Position numbers and translations under genes: made by a program. A DNA stretch of 64,000 bases. Origin: Actinernus sp. WN-2022. Its lineage: Eukaryota > Cnidaria > Anthozoa > Actiniaria > Actinernidae. Position 1 is the first letter of the stretch; each line of letters starts with the position of its first letter. Shown here one piece after another: positions 41,209-52,458 of the stretch. The notes below the pieces were generated by a model. It had not been told where the DNA came from, made no database searches, and worked only from the letters and a program-made list of their open reading frames with translations. The stretch lies in assembly GCA_030867875.1 (NCBI GenBank), contig JAOWCC010001634.1:54222021-54286020 (forward strand), given 5' to 3'.

Positions 41209-43341
41209 CTATTTACATGGAATGTTTGCTAAATAGTATTTGTTCTCATGTCGGCATTTAGAGATTAGTTCAGTTCTCTTGTTTAAGTTCGTAGTTTTAT
41301 CGGCTCTAAGAATGTGGAGTTTTTCTGTCAGACAGAGGAGGCATCGTTTTGTTGCGTTGTTATATGCGCTTGCTCGTGCGATGATGGTCCAGTCGATTCT
41401 GTAGTTAGCGTTGTTGTCCTTTAATTTCCAGATGTGCTTGGATAGCTCGGTGCTGTTGGTGTATTTTCTATTGCGAAATGTTGATTTGTGTTGCGTGAAG
41501 CGTTGCTTGAATGTGCCTTCCGTCAGTCCAATGTAGTTCTTTGCAGTCTGGTTGTTGTCGGTAGTAACGGTGGCTTTGTAGATGACGTTAGTGGTTAGGC
41601 ATTTATTGTCGAGCGGGCATTCGTTTTTCTTTCTGCAGTTGCATTCATCTTGGGGCGTGGTGTTGTTAGTGTCGAGGATGGACTTGTTATGGTTGCTAAT
41701 TATGGTGCTCATATTAGGCATGCAGCTATAGCTAACTTTGACGTTGTTCTTGTTGAAGACGGGGTGCAGCTTGTGATTAGGCGGGAAGTGTTTCTTAACG
41801 AGGTTAAGGAATGATTTGGCGACATTAGTTTGGACGTTCTTACTGTATGGAGGGTTAAACCAGATTATGTTTCTTTTCCGTTTTCTTTTAGTAGATTTGG
41901 CGGTGTTTTGCTCGGCGTAGTTGAGTGTTTCGGTGAATCCGCTGGATTTGAGTGCTTTCTCGTAGGTGGGTTTGGCATTGTTAAATGAGTCTTGGTTGGA
42001 TGATAGGTGCAATATTCTGCGATTGATGGCTGGTGGTATTTGCTTAATGATGTTTGGTGGGTGGTTGGATTTTGTGTTGATGTAAATGGGCTCATCGTTC
42101 GGTTTTCGGTATGGTTGGAAGGATCCGGTTGTCAGGTTGAATGTTACGTCGAGGTAGTCTACCGATTTCAGATTGGTTTGTATAGTTATTTTGAGGTCGT
42201 GTTCTTTGAAGCGTCTTGTTATGTCTTTCCGTATTCTGTCTGCTTGTGATGCTGAGGTGTTCTTGAAAACAGCGAGTCCGTCGTCTCTGTATAGTCCGAT
42301 GTTGTCTGTTCCGTATTTCGATGTTAGGTCGTTAAGTATGAAAAGCCCAACTAGCTCGCATACTTCTGCGCCGTCAAAGCTTCCCATAGCTACGTCGAAT
42401 AGTTCGTCGTTGTCTTTTTTTATCCAGGGTGATCCGTTGTGGAATAGAAGCGATTTTCTGGAGTGCATTATGATGTCGATGTCTTGGTTAGTGATCTTTG
42501 TGTGTTTTTTGGCGAAGTTAATGGCTTTGGTTAGCAGTTCTTGGGAGATTGAAGGGTAGAAGCTTTCGATGTCGAAGACCGTGAACGTGTGTTGATGCTT
42601 GTTGGGGATGTTAGTAAACCAGTCGATGACGGAGTAGGAGTTATTCCATTGGTTGAGTGGTGTCTTGGCTCGAATATCGGTGTTAATTTTCTGTAGTATT
42701 TGCTTGCTGATCTTTCCTATTTCGCTTTTGGCTGGGTTGATTAGTCTGCAGGTTGGATTATTGGTGAAGTTTTCTTTGTGGTCCTTAAGTGATATGAATG
42801 CTTGTCGTTCTGCCATGCGTTCTGTTCTGTCTTGAATGTCGAGTTCCGCTGCTATGTCTTTTGCTTCTTTGTTGATTTTGTGTATGGTGTTCGCGTTTGT
42901 CTTTTTGTAGGTTGTTGTTATACTGTTCTGGATTAGTTTTTCGTGTTCTCGTGCATCTACTTCATAAATGTTAGTGGTTTTGTCGGCGGGGATGAATACT
43001 TTGTTTGACGTCTTGATTCTTTGTATATCATTGTTGAGCTGGGTCTGAAATTCGTCTTGTGTTTTTCTGAATTGTACGTTGTTCATCATGTCCATGAGGT
43101 CAGCTTCGAATCTGTCGAGATCTTCGTGTTGTGGAGGGCATTTGCGGGATTTAAATCCGTATTTGTTGTCGGGTTCACGGTGTGTTTGGTCTTTTTCTTC
43201 GGGTTTCTTTTCGTAAAAAAATGCTTTCCATCTCATTCGCTTGACAACGCTCTCTACTTTTTCTATAAGGCTTTTTAGGTAGGAGTTTCTTGAGGGGATA
43301 GGTATATTCTTCATTGAGTAGTTAAATCGTATCTGTTCCAT
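41209..43341 (-). CDS. Penelope-like reverse transcriptase with GIY-YIG nuclease, intact
   Basis: An intact 710-codon frame, ATG at 43,341. The protein would copy element RNA and nick target DNA. Reverse transcriptase motifs are SLKDHKENF (about 184-192), FTVFDIESFYPS (253-264, motif A Asp 257), MGSFDGAEVCELVGLF (319-334) and GLYRDDGLAVF (349-359, motif C). An NLS-like KRKRKR (485-490) precedes a CxC zinc finger (ECNCRKKNECPL, Cys 567, 569, 575 and 581). A C-terminal GIY-YIG nuclease follows: VIYKAT, YIGLTEGTFKQRFTQH with Arg 614 and His 618, and Glu in LTEKLHIL near 673. The CxC finger plus GIY-YIG suggests the Neptune-like branch of Penelope elements; the branch is tentative. Confidence 0.92.
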   Translation of the reverse strand: MEQIRFNYSMKNIPIPSRNSYLKSLIEKVESVVKRMRWKAFFYEKKPEEKDQTHREPDNKYGFKSRKCPPQHEDLDRFEADLMDMMNNVQFRKTQDEFQTQLNNDIQRIKTSNKVFIPADKTTNIYEVDAREHEKLIQNSITTTYKKTNANTIHKINKEAKDIAAELDIQDRTERMAERQAFISLKDHKENFTNNPTCRLINPAKSEIGKISKQILQKINTDIRAKTPLNQWNNSYSVIDWFTNIPNKHQHTFTVFDIESFYPSISQELLTKAINFAKKHTKITNQDIDIIMHSRKSLLFHNGSPWIKKDNDELFDVAMGSFDGAEVCELVGLFILNDLTSKYGTDNIGLYRDDGLAVFKNTSASQADRIRKDITRRFKEHDLKITIQTNLKSVDYLDVTFNLTTGSFQPYRKPNDEPIYINTKSNHPPNIIKQIPPAINRRILHLSSNQDSFNNAKPTYEKALKSSGFTETLNYAEQNTAKSTKRKRKRNIIWFNPPYSKNVQTNVAKSFLNLVKKHFPPNHKLHPVFNKNNVKVSYSCMPNMSTIISNHNKSILDTNNTTPQDECNCRKKNECPLDNKCLTTNVIYKATVTTDNNQTAKNYIGLTEGTFKQRFTQHKSTFRNRKYTNSTELSKHIWKLKDNNANYRIDWTIIARASAYNNATKRCLLCLTEKLHILRADKTTNLNKRTELISKCRHENKYYLANIPCK

Positions 43342-43497
43342 TTGGGCGGGTGGCAGTTATGACTAGAGTGCTCGACTGTGGTATGCAGGAGCGAATTATA
43401 ATTCTTGAGAAGTCAATCCTTGCGGCAGAGTGCTCGATGCAATAGAATTGCAGAGCGTGTATACATATAGGAAGACGAATCAAACACACATAACTTT

Positions 43498-43537
43498 CTG
43501 TAACACTGTGTTTCACGCTTACGCGATCATCAGACAG
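43498..43537 (-). ncRNA. Hammerhead ribozyme motif between L1 and truncated left unit
   Basis: Identical 40-base motif on the minus strand, in the spacer upstream of the ATG at 43,341. Confidence 0.6.
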
Positions 43538-43778
43538 GTATGTTTAATGAAGAATATACCGTTCCTAAACACTATATACGGGTAGCTAATTATAATTTCT
43601 ATAGATTATGTCTTCTATTGTGTTTACATTCCTAAGGGGGCCGGGTTCTATTGTGTCATAATTTTTAAAAGCGGCTGGCTTTCATTGCAGTTTACATGAA
43701 TTGTTAAGTTACCATTTCTATGGCGATTGGTTTCTATTATTTGCACGATAACAAGGCTAGTTTCTGTAATTCTAAGTT

Positions 43779-45330
43779 CTATTTACATGGAATGTTTGCT
43801 AAATAGTATTTGTTCTCATGTCGGCATTTAGAGATTAGTTCAGTTCTCTTGTTTAAGTTCGTAGTTTTATCGGCTCTAAGAATGTGGAGTTTTTCTGTCA
43901 GACAGAGGAGGCATCGTTTTGTTGCGTTGTTATATGCGCTTGCTCGTGCGATGATGGTCCAGTCGATTCTGTAGTTAGCGTTGTTGTCCTTTAATTTCCA
44001 GATGTGCTTGGATAGCTCGGTGCTGTTGGTGTATTTTCTATTGCGAAATGTTGATTTGTGTTGCGTGAAGCGTTGCTTGAATGTGCCTTCCGTCAGTCCA
44101 ATGTAGTTCTTTGCAGTCTGGTTGTTGTCGGTAGTAACGGTGGCTTTGTAGATGACGTTAGTGGTTAGGCATTTATTGTCGAGCGGGCATTCGTTTTTCT
44201 TTCTGCAGTTGCATTCATCTTGGGGCGTGGTGTTGTTAGTGTCGAGGATGGACTTGTTATGGTTGCTAATTATGGTGCTCATATTAGGCATGCAGCTATA
44301 GCTAACTTTGACGTTGTTCTTGTTGAAGACGGGGTGCAGCTTGTGATTAGGCGGGAAGTGTTTCTTAACGAGGTTAAGGAATGATTTGGCGACATTAGTT
44401 TGGACGTTCTTACTGTATGGAGGGTTAAACCAGATTATGTTTCTTTTCCGTTTTCTTTTAGTAGATTTGGCGGTGTTTTGCTCGGCGTAGTTGAGTGTTT
44501 CGGTGAATCCGCTGGATTTGAGTGCTTTCTCGTAGGTGGGTTTGGCATTGTTAAATGAGTCTTGGTTGGATGATAGGTGCAATATTCTGCGATTGATGGC
44601 TGGTGGTATTTGCTTAATGATGTTTGGTGGGTGGTTGGATTTTGTGTTGATGTAAATGGGCTCATCGTTCGGTTTTCGGTATGGTTGGAAGGATCCGGTT
44701 GTCAGGTTGAATGTTACGTCGAGGTAGTCTACCGATTTCAGATTGGTTTGTATAGTTATTTTGAGGTTGTGTTCTTTGAAGCGTCTTGTTATGTCTTTCC
44801 GTATTCTGTCTGCTTGTGATGCTGAGGTGTTCTTGAAAACAGCGAGTCCGTCGTCTCTGTATAGTCCGATGTTGTCTGTTCCGTATTTCGATGTTAGGTC
44901 GTTAAGTATGAAAAGCCCAACTAGCTCGCATACTTCTGCGCCGTCAAAGCTTCCCATAGCTACGTCGAATAGTTCGTCGTTGTCTTTTTTTATCCAGGGT
45001 GATCCGTTGTGGAATAGAAGCGATTTTCTGGAGTGCATTATGATGTCGATGTCTTGGTTAGTGATCTTTGTGTGTTTTTTGGCGAAGTTAATGGCTTTGG
45101 TTAGCAGTTCTTGGGAGATTGAAGGGTAGAAGCTTTCGATGTCGAAGACCGTGAACGTGTGTTGATGCTTGTTGGGGATGTTAGTAAACCAGTCGATGAC
45201 GGAGTAGGAGTTATTCCATTGGTTGAGTGGTGTCTTGGCTCGAATATCGGTGTTAATTTTCTGTAGTATTTGCTTGCTGATCTTTCCTATTTCGCTTTTG
45301 GCTGGGTTGATTAGTCTGCAGGTTGGATTA
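43779..45330 (-). pseudogene. 5'-truncated Penelope-like unit, left of palindrome axis
   Basis: Encodes residues from about 195 to 710 of the same protein, including all catalytic motifs and the GIY-YIG domain, but lacks the first 194 residues and its own start codon. One residue differs from the neighbours (Asn for Asp at about 382, in EHDLKI). Confidence 0.92.
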
Positions 45331-45340
45331 TAATCCAACC
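45321..45340. repeat. Palindrome centre joining two truncated units head to head
   Basis: GGTTGGATTATAATCCAACC is a perfect 20-base palindrome. Both units are cut at the same codon of the reverse transcriptase (the Asn-Pro-Thr-Cys at about residue 195), so the joint is an exact mirror with no spacer. At most two bases (TA) are shared between the arms at the axis. Confidence 0.95.
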
Positions 45341-46882
45341 TGCAGACTAATCAACCCAGCCAAAAGCGAAATAGGAAAGATCAGCAAGCAAATACTACAG
45401 AAAATTAACACCGATATTCGAGCCAAGACACCACTCAACCAATGGAATAACTCCTACTCCGTCATCGACTGGTTTACTAACATCCCCAACAAGCATCAAC
45501 ACACGTTCACGGTCTTCGACATCGAAAGCTTCTACCCTTCAATCTCCCAAGAACTGCTAACCAAAGCCATTAACTTCGCCAAAAAACACACAAAGATCAC
45601 TAACCAAGACATCGACATCATAATGCACTCCAGAAAATCGCTTCTATTCCACAACGGATCACCCTGGATAAAAAAAGACAACGACGAACTATTCGACGTA
45701 GCTATGGGAAGCTTTGACGGCGCAGAAGTATGCGAGCTAGTTGGGCTTTTCATACTTAACGACCTAACATCGAAATACGGAACAGACAACATCGGACTAT
45801 ACAGAGACGACGGACTCGCTGTTTTCAAGAACACCTCAGCATCACAAGCAGACAGAATACGGAAAGACATAACAAGACGCTTCAAAGAACACGACCTCAA
45901 AATAACTATACAAACCAATCTGAAATCGGTAGACTACCTCGACGTAACATTCAACCTGACAACCGGATCCTTCCAACCATACCGAAAACCGAACGATGAG
46001 CCCATTTACATCAACACAAAATCCAACCACCCACCAAACATCATTAAGCAAATACCACCAGCCATCAATCGCAGAATATTGCACCTATCATCCAACCAAG
46101 ACTCATTTAACAATGCCAAACCCACCTACGAGAAAGCACTCAAATCCAGCGGATTCACCGTAACACTCAACTACGCCGAGCAAAACACCGCCAAATCTAC
46201 TAAAAGAAAACGGAAAAGAAACATAATCTGGTTTAACCCTCCATACAGTAAGAACGTCCAAACTAATGTCGCCAAATCATTCCTTAACCTCGTTAAGAAA
46301 CACTTCCCGCCTAATCACAAGCTGCACCCCGTCTTCAACAAGAACAACGTCAAAGTTAGCTATAGCTGCATGCCTAATATGAGCACCATAATTAGCAACC
46401 ATAACAAGTCCATCCTCGACACTAACAACACCACGCCCCAAGATGAATGCAACTGCAGAAAGAAAAACGAATGCCCGCTCGACAATAAATGCCTAACCAC
46501 TAACGTCATCTACAAAGCCACCGTTACTACCGACAACAACCAGACTGCAAAGAACTACATTGGACTGACGGAAGGCACATTCAAGCAACGCTTCACGCAA
46601 CACAAATCAACATTTCGCAATAGAAAATACACCAACAGCACCGAGCTATCCAAGCACATCTGGAAATTAAAGGACAACAACGCTAACTACAGAATCGACT
46701 GGACCATCATCGCACGAGCAAGCGCATATAACAACGCAACAAAACGATGCCTCCTCTGTCTGACAGAAAAACTCCACATTCTTAGAGCCGATAAAACTAC
46801 GAACTTAAACAAGAGAACTGAACTAATCTCTAAATGCCGACATGAGAACAAATACTATTTAGCAAACATTCCATGTAAATAG
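45331..46882 (+). pseudogene. 5'-truncated Penelope-like unit, right of palindrome axis
   Basis: Mirror of the preceding entry. It carries Val for Glu at about residue 471 (FTVTLNY). Differences between the two truncated copies are private substitutions, so the arms have diverged slightly, or contain sequencing errors, since the palindrome formed. Confidence 0.92.
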
Positions 46883-47123
46883 AACTTAGAATTACAGAAA
46901 CTAGCCTTGTTATCGTGCAAATAATAGAAACCAATCGCCATAGAAATGGTAACTTAACAATTCATGTAAACTGCAATGAAAGCCAGCCGCTTTTAAAAAT
47001 TATGACACAATAGAACCCGGCCCCCTTAGGAATGTAAACACAATAGAAGACATAATCTATAGAAATTATAATTAGCTACCCGTATATAGTGTTTAGGAAC
47101 GGTATATTCTTCATTAAACATAC

Positions 47124-47163
47124 CTGTCTGATGATCGCGTAAGCGTGAAACACAGTGTTACAG
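47124..47163 (+). ncRNA. Hammerhead ribozyme motif, first right-hand spacer
   Basis: Minimal hammerhead layout in sense orientation. Stem I is CTGT (47,124-47,127) with ACAG (47,160-47,163). The core is CTGATGA (47,128-47,134) and GAAA (47,147-47,150). Stem II is CGC, loop GTAA, GCG (47,136-47,145) with a T-T pair next to the core. A two-pair stem III (AC with GT) has a five-base loop, and the predicted cleavage is after T at 47,159. Hammerheads with very short stem III are known from Penelope-like elements, where they are thought to work as dimers. The T-T pair beside the core is unusual and could weaken activity. Confidence 0.65.
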
Positions 47164-47319
47164 AAAGTTATGTGTGTTTGATTCGTCTTCCTATATGTAT
47201 ACACGCTCTGCAATTCTATTGCATCGAGCACTCTGCCGCAAGGATTGACTTCTCAAGAATTATAATTCGCTCCTGCATACCACAGTCGAGCACTCTAGTC
47301 ATAACTGCCACCCGCCCAA

Positions 47320-49452
47320 ATGGAACAGATACGATTTAACTACTCAATGAAGAATATACCTATCCCCTCAAGAAACTCCTACCTAAAAAGCCTTATAGAA
47401 AAAGTAGAGAGCGTTGTCAAGCGAATGAGATGGAAAGCATTTTTTTACGAAAAGAAACCCGAAGAAAAAGACCAAACACACCGTGAACCCGACAACAAAT
47501 ACGGATTTAAATCCCGCAAATGCCCTCCACAACACGAAGATCTCGACAGATTCGAAGCTGACCTCATGGACATGATGAACAACGTACAATTCAGAAAAAC
47601 ACAAGACGAATTTCAGACCCAGCTCAACAATGATATACAAAGAATCAAGACGTCAAACAAAGTATTCATCCCCGCCGACAAAACCACTAACATTTATGAA
47701 GTAGATGCACGAGAACACGAAAAACTAATCCAGAACAGTATAACAACAACCTACAAAAAGACAAACGCGAACACCATACACAAAATCAACAAAGAAGCAA
47801 AAGACATAGCAGCGGAACTCGACATTCAAGACAGAACAGAACGCATGGCAGAACGACAAGCATTCATATCACTTAAGGACCACAAAGAAAACTTCACCAA
47901 TAATCCAACCTGCAGACTAATCAACCCAGCCAAAAGCGAAATAGGAAAGATCAGCAAGCAAATACTACAGAAAATTAACACCGATATTCGAGCCAAGACA
48001 CCACTCAACCAATGGAATAACTCCTACTCCGTCATCGACTGGTTTACTAACATCCCCAACAAGCATCAACACACGTTCACGGTCTTCGACATCGAAAGCT
48101 TCTACCCTTCAATCTCCCAAGAACTGCTAACCAAAGCCATTAACTTCGCCAAAAAACACACAAAGATCACTAACCAAGACATCGACATCATAATGCACTC
48201 CAGAAAATCGCTTCTATTCCACAACGGATCACCCTGGATAAAAAAAGACAACGACGAACTATTCGACGTAGCTATGGGAAGCTTTGACGGCGCAGAAGTA
48301 TGCGAGCTAGTTGGGCTTTTCATACTTAACGACCTAACATCGAAATACGGAACAGACAACATCGGACTATACAGAGACGACGGACTCGCTGTTTTCAAGA
48401 ACACCTCAGCATCACAAGCAGACAGAATACGGAAAGACATAACAAGACGCTTCAAAGAACACGACCTCAAAATAACTATACAAACCAATCTGAAATCGGT
48501 AGACTACCTCGACGTAACATTCAACCTGACAACCGGATCCTTCCAACCATACCGAAAACCGAACGATGAGCCCATTTACATCAACACAAAATCCAACCAC
48601 CCACCAAACATCATTAAGCAAATACCACCAGCCATCAATCGCAGAATATTGCACCTATCATCCAACCAAGACTCATTTAACAATGCCAAACCCACCTACG
48701 AGAAAGCACTCAAATCCAGCGGATTCACCGAAACACTCAACTACGCCGAGCAAAACACCGCCAAATCTACTAAAAGAAAACGGAAAAGAAACATAATCTG
48801 GTTTAACCCTCCATACAGTAAGAACGTCCAAACTAATGTCGCCAAATCATTCCTTAACCTCGTTAAGAAACACTTCCCGCCTAATCACAAGCTGCACCCC
48901 GTCTTCAACAAGAACAACGTCAAAGTTAGCTATAGCTGCATGCCTAATATGAGCACCATAATTAGCAACCATAACAAGTCCATCCTCGACACTAACAACA
49001 CCACGCCCCAAGATGAATGCAACTGCAGAAAGAAAAACGAATGCCCGCTCGACAATAAATGCCTAACCACTAACGTCATCTACAAAGCCACCGTTACTAC
49101 CGACAACAACCAGACTGCAAAGAACTACATTGGACTGACGGAAGGCACATTCAAGCAACGCTTCACGCAACACAAATCAACATTTCGCAATAGAAAATAC
49201 ACCAACAGCACCGAGCTATCCAAGCACATCTGGAAATTAAAGGACAACAACGCTAACTACAGAATCGACTGGACCATCATCGCACGAGCAAGCGCATATA
49301 ACAACGCAACAAAACGATGCCTCCTCTGTCTGACAGAAAAACTCCACATTCTTAGAGCCGATAAAACTACGAACTTAAACAAGAGAACTGAACTAATCTC
49401 TAAATGCCGACATGAGAACAAATACTATTTAGCAAACATTCCATGTAAATAG
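47320..49452 (+). CDS. Penelope-like reverse transcriptase, unit R1, intact
   Basis: A 710-codon frame identical in protein to the copy at 41,209-43,341. ATG lies 156 bases after the hammerhead motif of the preceding spacer; the stop at 49,452 is followed by the 437-base spacer. First complete unit to the right of the palindrome axis. Confidence 0.93.
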   Translation: MEQIRFNYSMKNIPIPSRNSYLKSLIEKVESVVKRMRWKAFFYEKKPEEKDQTHREPDNKYGFKSRKCPPQHEDLDRFEADLMDMMNNVQFRKTQDEFQTQLNNDIQRIKTSNKVFIPADKTTNIYEVDAREHEKLIQNSITTTYKKTNANTIHKINKEAKDIAAELDIQDRTERMAERQAFISLKDHKENFTNNPTCRLINPAKSEIGKISKQILQKINTDIRAKTPLNQWNNSYSVIDWFTNIPNKHQHTFTVFDIESFYPSISQELLTKAINFAKKHTKITNQDIDIIMHSRKSLLFHNGSPWIKKDNDELFDVAMGSFDGAEVCELVGLFILNDLTSKYGTDNIGLYRDDGLAVFKNTSASQADRIRKDITRRFKEHDLKITIQTNLKSVDYLDVTFNLTTGSFQPYRKPNDEPIYINTKSNHPPNIIKQIPPAINRRILHLSSNQDSFNNAKPTYEKALKSSGFTETLNYAEQNTAKSTKRKRKRNIIWFNPPYSKNVQTNVAKSFLNLVKKHFPPNHKLHPVFNKNNVKVSYSCMPNMSTIISNHNKSILDTNNTTPQDECNCRKKNECPLDNKCLTTNVIYKATVTTDNNQTAKNYIGLTEGTFKQRFTQHKSTFRNRKYTNSTELSKHIWKLKDNNANYRIDWTIIARASAYNNATKRCLLCLTEKLHILRADKTTNLNKRTELISKCRHENKYYLANIPCK

Positions 49453-49693
49453 AACTTAGAATTACAGAAACTAGCCTTGTTATCGTGCAAATAATAGAAA
49501 CCAATCGCCATAGAAATGGTAACTTAACAATTCATGTAAACTGCAATGAAAGCCAGCCGCTTTTAAAAATTATGACACAATAGAACCCGGCCCCCTTAGG
49601 AATGTAAACACAATAGAAGACATAATCTATAGAAATTATAATTAGCTACCCGTATATAGTGTTTAGGAACGGTATATTCTTCATTAAACATAC

Positions 49694-49733
49694 CTGTCTG
49701 ATGATCGCGTAAGCGTGAAACACAGTGTTACAG
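49694..49733 (+). ncRNA. Hammerhead ribozyme motif, spacer R1-R2
   Basis: Exact copy of the 47,124-47,163 motif, 242 bases after the RT stop and 156 before the next RT start. Confidence 0.65.
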
Positions 49734-49889
49734 AAAGTTATGTGTGTTTGATTCGTCTTCCTATATGTATACACGCTCTGCAATTCTATTGCATCGAGCA
49801 CTCTGCCGCAAGGATTGACTTCTCAAGAATTATAATTCGCTCCTGCATACCACAGTCGAGCACTCTAGTCATAACTGCCACCCGCCCAA

Positions 49890-52021
49890 ATGGAACAGAT
49901 ACGATTTAACTACTCAATGAAGAATATACCTATCCCCTCAAGAAACTCCTACCTAAAAAGCCTTATAGAAAAAGTAGAGAGCGTTGTCAAGCGAATGAGA
50001 TGGAAAGCATTTTTTTACGAAAAGAAACCCGAAGAAAAAGACCAAACACACCGTGAACCCGACAACAAATACGGATTTAAATCCCGCAAATGCCCTCCAC
50101 AACACGAAGATCTCGACAGATTCGAAGCTGACCTCATGGACATGATGAACAACGTACAATTCAGAAAAACACAAGACGAATTTCAGACCCAGCTCAACAA
50201 TGATATACAAAGAATCAAGACGTCAAACAAAGTATTCATCCCCGCCGACAAAACCACTAACATTTATGAAGTAGATGCACGAGAACACGAAAAACTAATC
50301 CAGAACAGTATAACAACAACCTACAAAAAGACAAACGCGAACACCATACACAAAATCAACAAAGAAGCAAAAGACATAGCAGCGGAACTCGACATTCAAG
50401 ACAGAACAGAACGCATGGCAGAACGACAAGCATTCATATCACTTAAGGACCACAAAGAAAACTTCACCAATAATCCAACCTGCAGACTAATCAACCCAGC
50501 CAAAAGCGAAATAGGAAAGATCAGCAAGCAAATACTACAGAAAATTAACACCGATATTCGAGCCAAGACACCACTCAACCAATGGAATAACTCCTACTCC
50601 GTCATCGACTGGTTTACTAACATCCCCAACAAGCATCAACACACGTTCACGGTCTTCGACATCGAAAGCTTCTACCCTTCAATCTCCCAAGAACTGCTAA
50701 CCAAAGCCATTAACTTCGCCAAAAAACACACAAAGATCACTAACCAAGACATCGACATCATAATGCACTCCAGAAAATCGCTTCTATTCCACAACGGATC
50801 ACCCTGGATAAAAAAAGACAACGACGAACTATTCGACGTAGCTATGGGAAGCTTTGACGGCGCAGAAGTATGCGAGCTAGTTGGGCTTTTCATACTTAAC
50901 GACCTAACATCGAAATACGGAACAGACAACATCGGACTATACAGAGACGACGGACTCGCTGTTTTCAAGAACACCTCAGCATCACAAGCAGACAGAATAC
51001 GGAAAGACATAACAAGACGCTTCAAAGAACACGACCTCAAAATAACTATACAAACCAATCTGAAATCGGTAGACTACCTCGACGTAACATTCAACCTGAC
51101 AACCGGATCCTTCCAACCATACCGAAAACCGAACGATGAGCCCATTTACATCAACACAAAATCCAACCACCCACCAAACATCATTAAGCAAATACCACCA
51201 GCCATCAATCGCAGAATATTGCACCTATCATCCAACCAAGACTCATTTAACAATGCCAAACCCACCTACGAGAAAGCACTCAAATCCAGCGGATTCACCG
51301 AAACACTCAACTACGCCGAGCAAAACACCGCCAAATCTACTAAAAGAAAACGGAAAAGAAACATAATCTGGTTTAACCCTCCATACAGTAAGAACGTCCA
51401 AACTAATGTCGCCAAATCATTCCTTAACCTCGTTAAGAAACACTTCCCGCCTAATCACAAGCTGCACCCGTCTTCAACAAGAACAACGTCAAAGTTAGCT
51501 ATAGCTGCATGCCTAATATGAGCACCATAATTAGCAACCATAACAAGTCCATCCTCGACACTAACAACACCACGCCCCAAGATGAATGCAACTGCAGAAA
51601 GAAAAACGAATGCCCGCTCGACAATAAATGCCTAACCACTAACGTCATCTACAAAGCCACCGTTACTACCGACAACAACCAGACTGCAAAGAACTACATT
51701 GGACTGACGGAAGGCACATTCAAGCAACGCTTCACGCAACACAAATCAACATTTCGCAATAGAAAATACACCAACAGCACCGAGCTATCCAAGCACATCT
51801 GGAAATTAAAGGACAACAACGCTAACTACAGAATCGACTGGACCATCATCGCACGAGCAAGCGCATATAACAACGCAACAAAACGATGCCTCCTCTGTCT
51901 GACAGAAAAACTCCACATTCTTAGAGCCGATAAAACTACGAACTTAAACAAGAGAACTGAACTAATCTCTAAATGCCGACATGAGAACAAATACTATTTA
52001 GCAAACATTCCATGTAAATAG
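49890..52021 (+). pseudogene. Penelope-like unit R2, 1-base frameshift
   Basis: Same as R1 except that a C is missing near 51,469 (CTGCACCCG where others have CTGCACCCCG). This ends the frame at 51,521 after 543 codons, before the zinc finger and nuclease. The remaining coding text is open in the other frame from 51,509. The deletion accounts for the one spacing of 2,569. Confidence 0.92.
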
Positions 52022-52262
52022 AACTTAGAATTACAGAAACTAGCCTTGTTATCGTGCAAATAATAGAAACCAATCGCCATAGAAATGGTAACTTAACAAT
52101 TCATGTAAACTGCAATGAAAGCCAGCCGCTTTTAAAAATTATGACACAATAGAACCCGGCCCCCTTAGGAATGTAAACACAATAGAAGACATAATCTATA
52201 GAAATTATAATTAGCTACCCGTATATAGTGTTTAGGAACGGTATATTCTTCATTAAACATAC

Positions 52263-52302
52263 CTGTCTGATGATCGCGTAAGCGTGAAACACAGTGTTAC
52301 AG
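52263..52302 (+). ncRNA. Hammerhead ribozyme motif, spacer R2-R3
   Basis: Exact copy of the motif in the next spacer; core CTGATGA and GAAA unchanged. Confidence 0.65.
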
Positions 52303-52458
52303 AAAGTTATGTGTGTTTGATTCGTCTTCCTATATGTATACACGCTCTGCAATTCTATTGCATCGAGCACTCTGCCGCAAGGATTGACTTCTCAAGAATT
52401 ATAATTCGCTCCTGCATACCACAGTCGAGCACTCTAGTCATAACTGCCACCCGCCCAA

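Noticed and set aside
47145..47339. 64-codon open frame at the start of every Penelope-like unit
   Set aside because: It starts at GTG inside the hammerhead core, overlaps the RT start out of frame and has no recognisable domain; identity between units only reflects recent copying of the DNA.
47383..48654. Antisense open frames (85, 60, 128 and 80 codons) in each unit
   Set aside because: They lie wholly opposite the RT frame, are hydrophobic or Cys/Val-rich as expected of antisense shadows, and repeat only because the units repeat.
48566..48796. 76-codon open frame in another frame of the RT gene
   Set aside because: Thr/Pro/His-rich text in a frame shifted from a clearly coding sequence, with no independent support.
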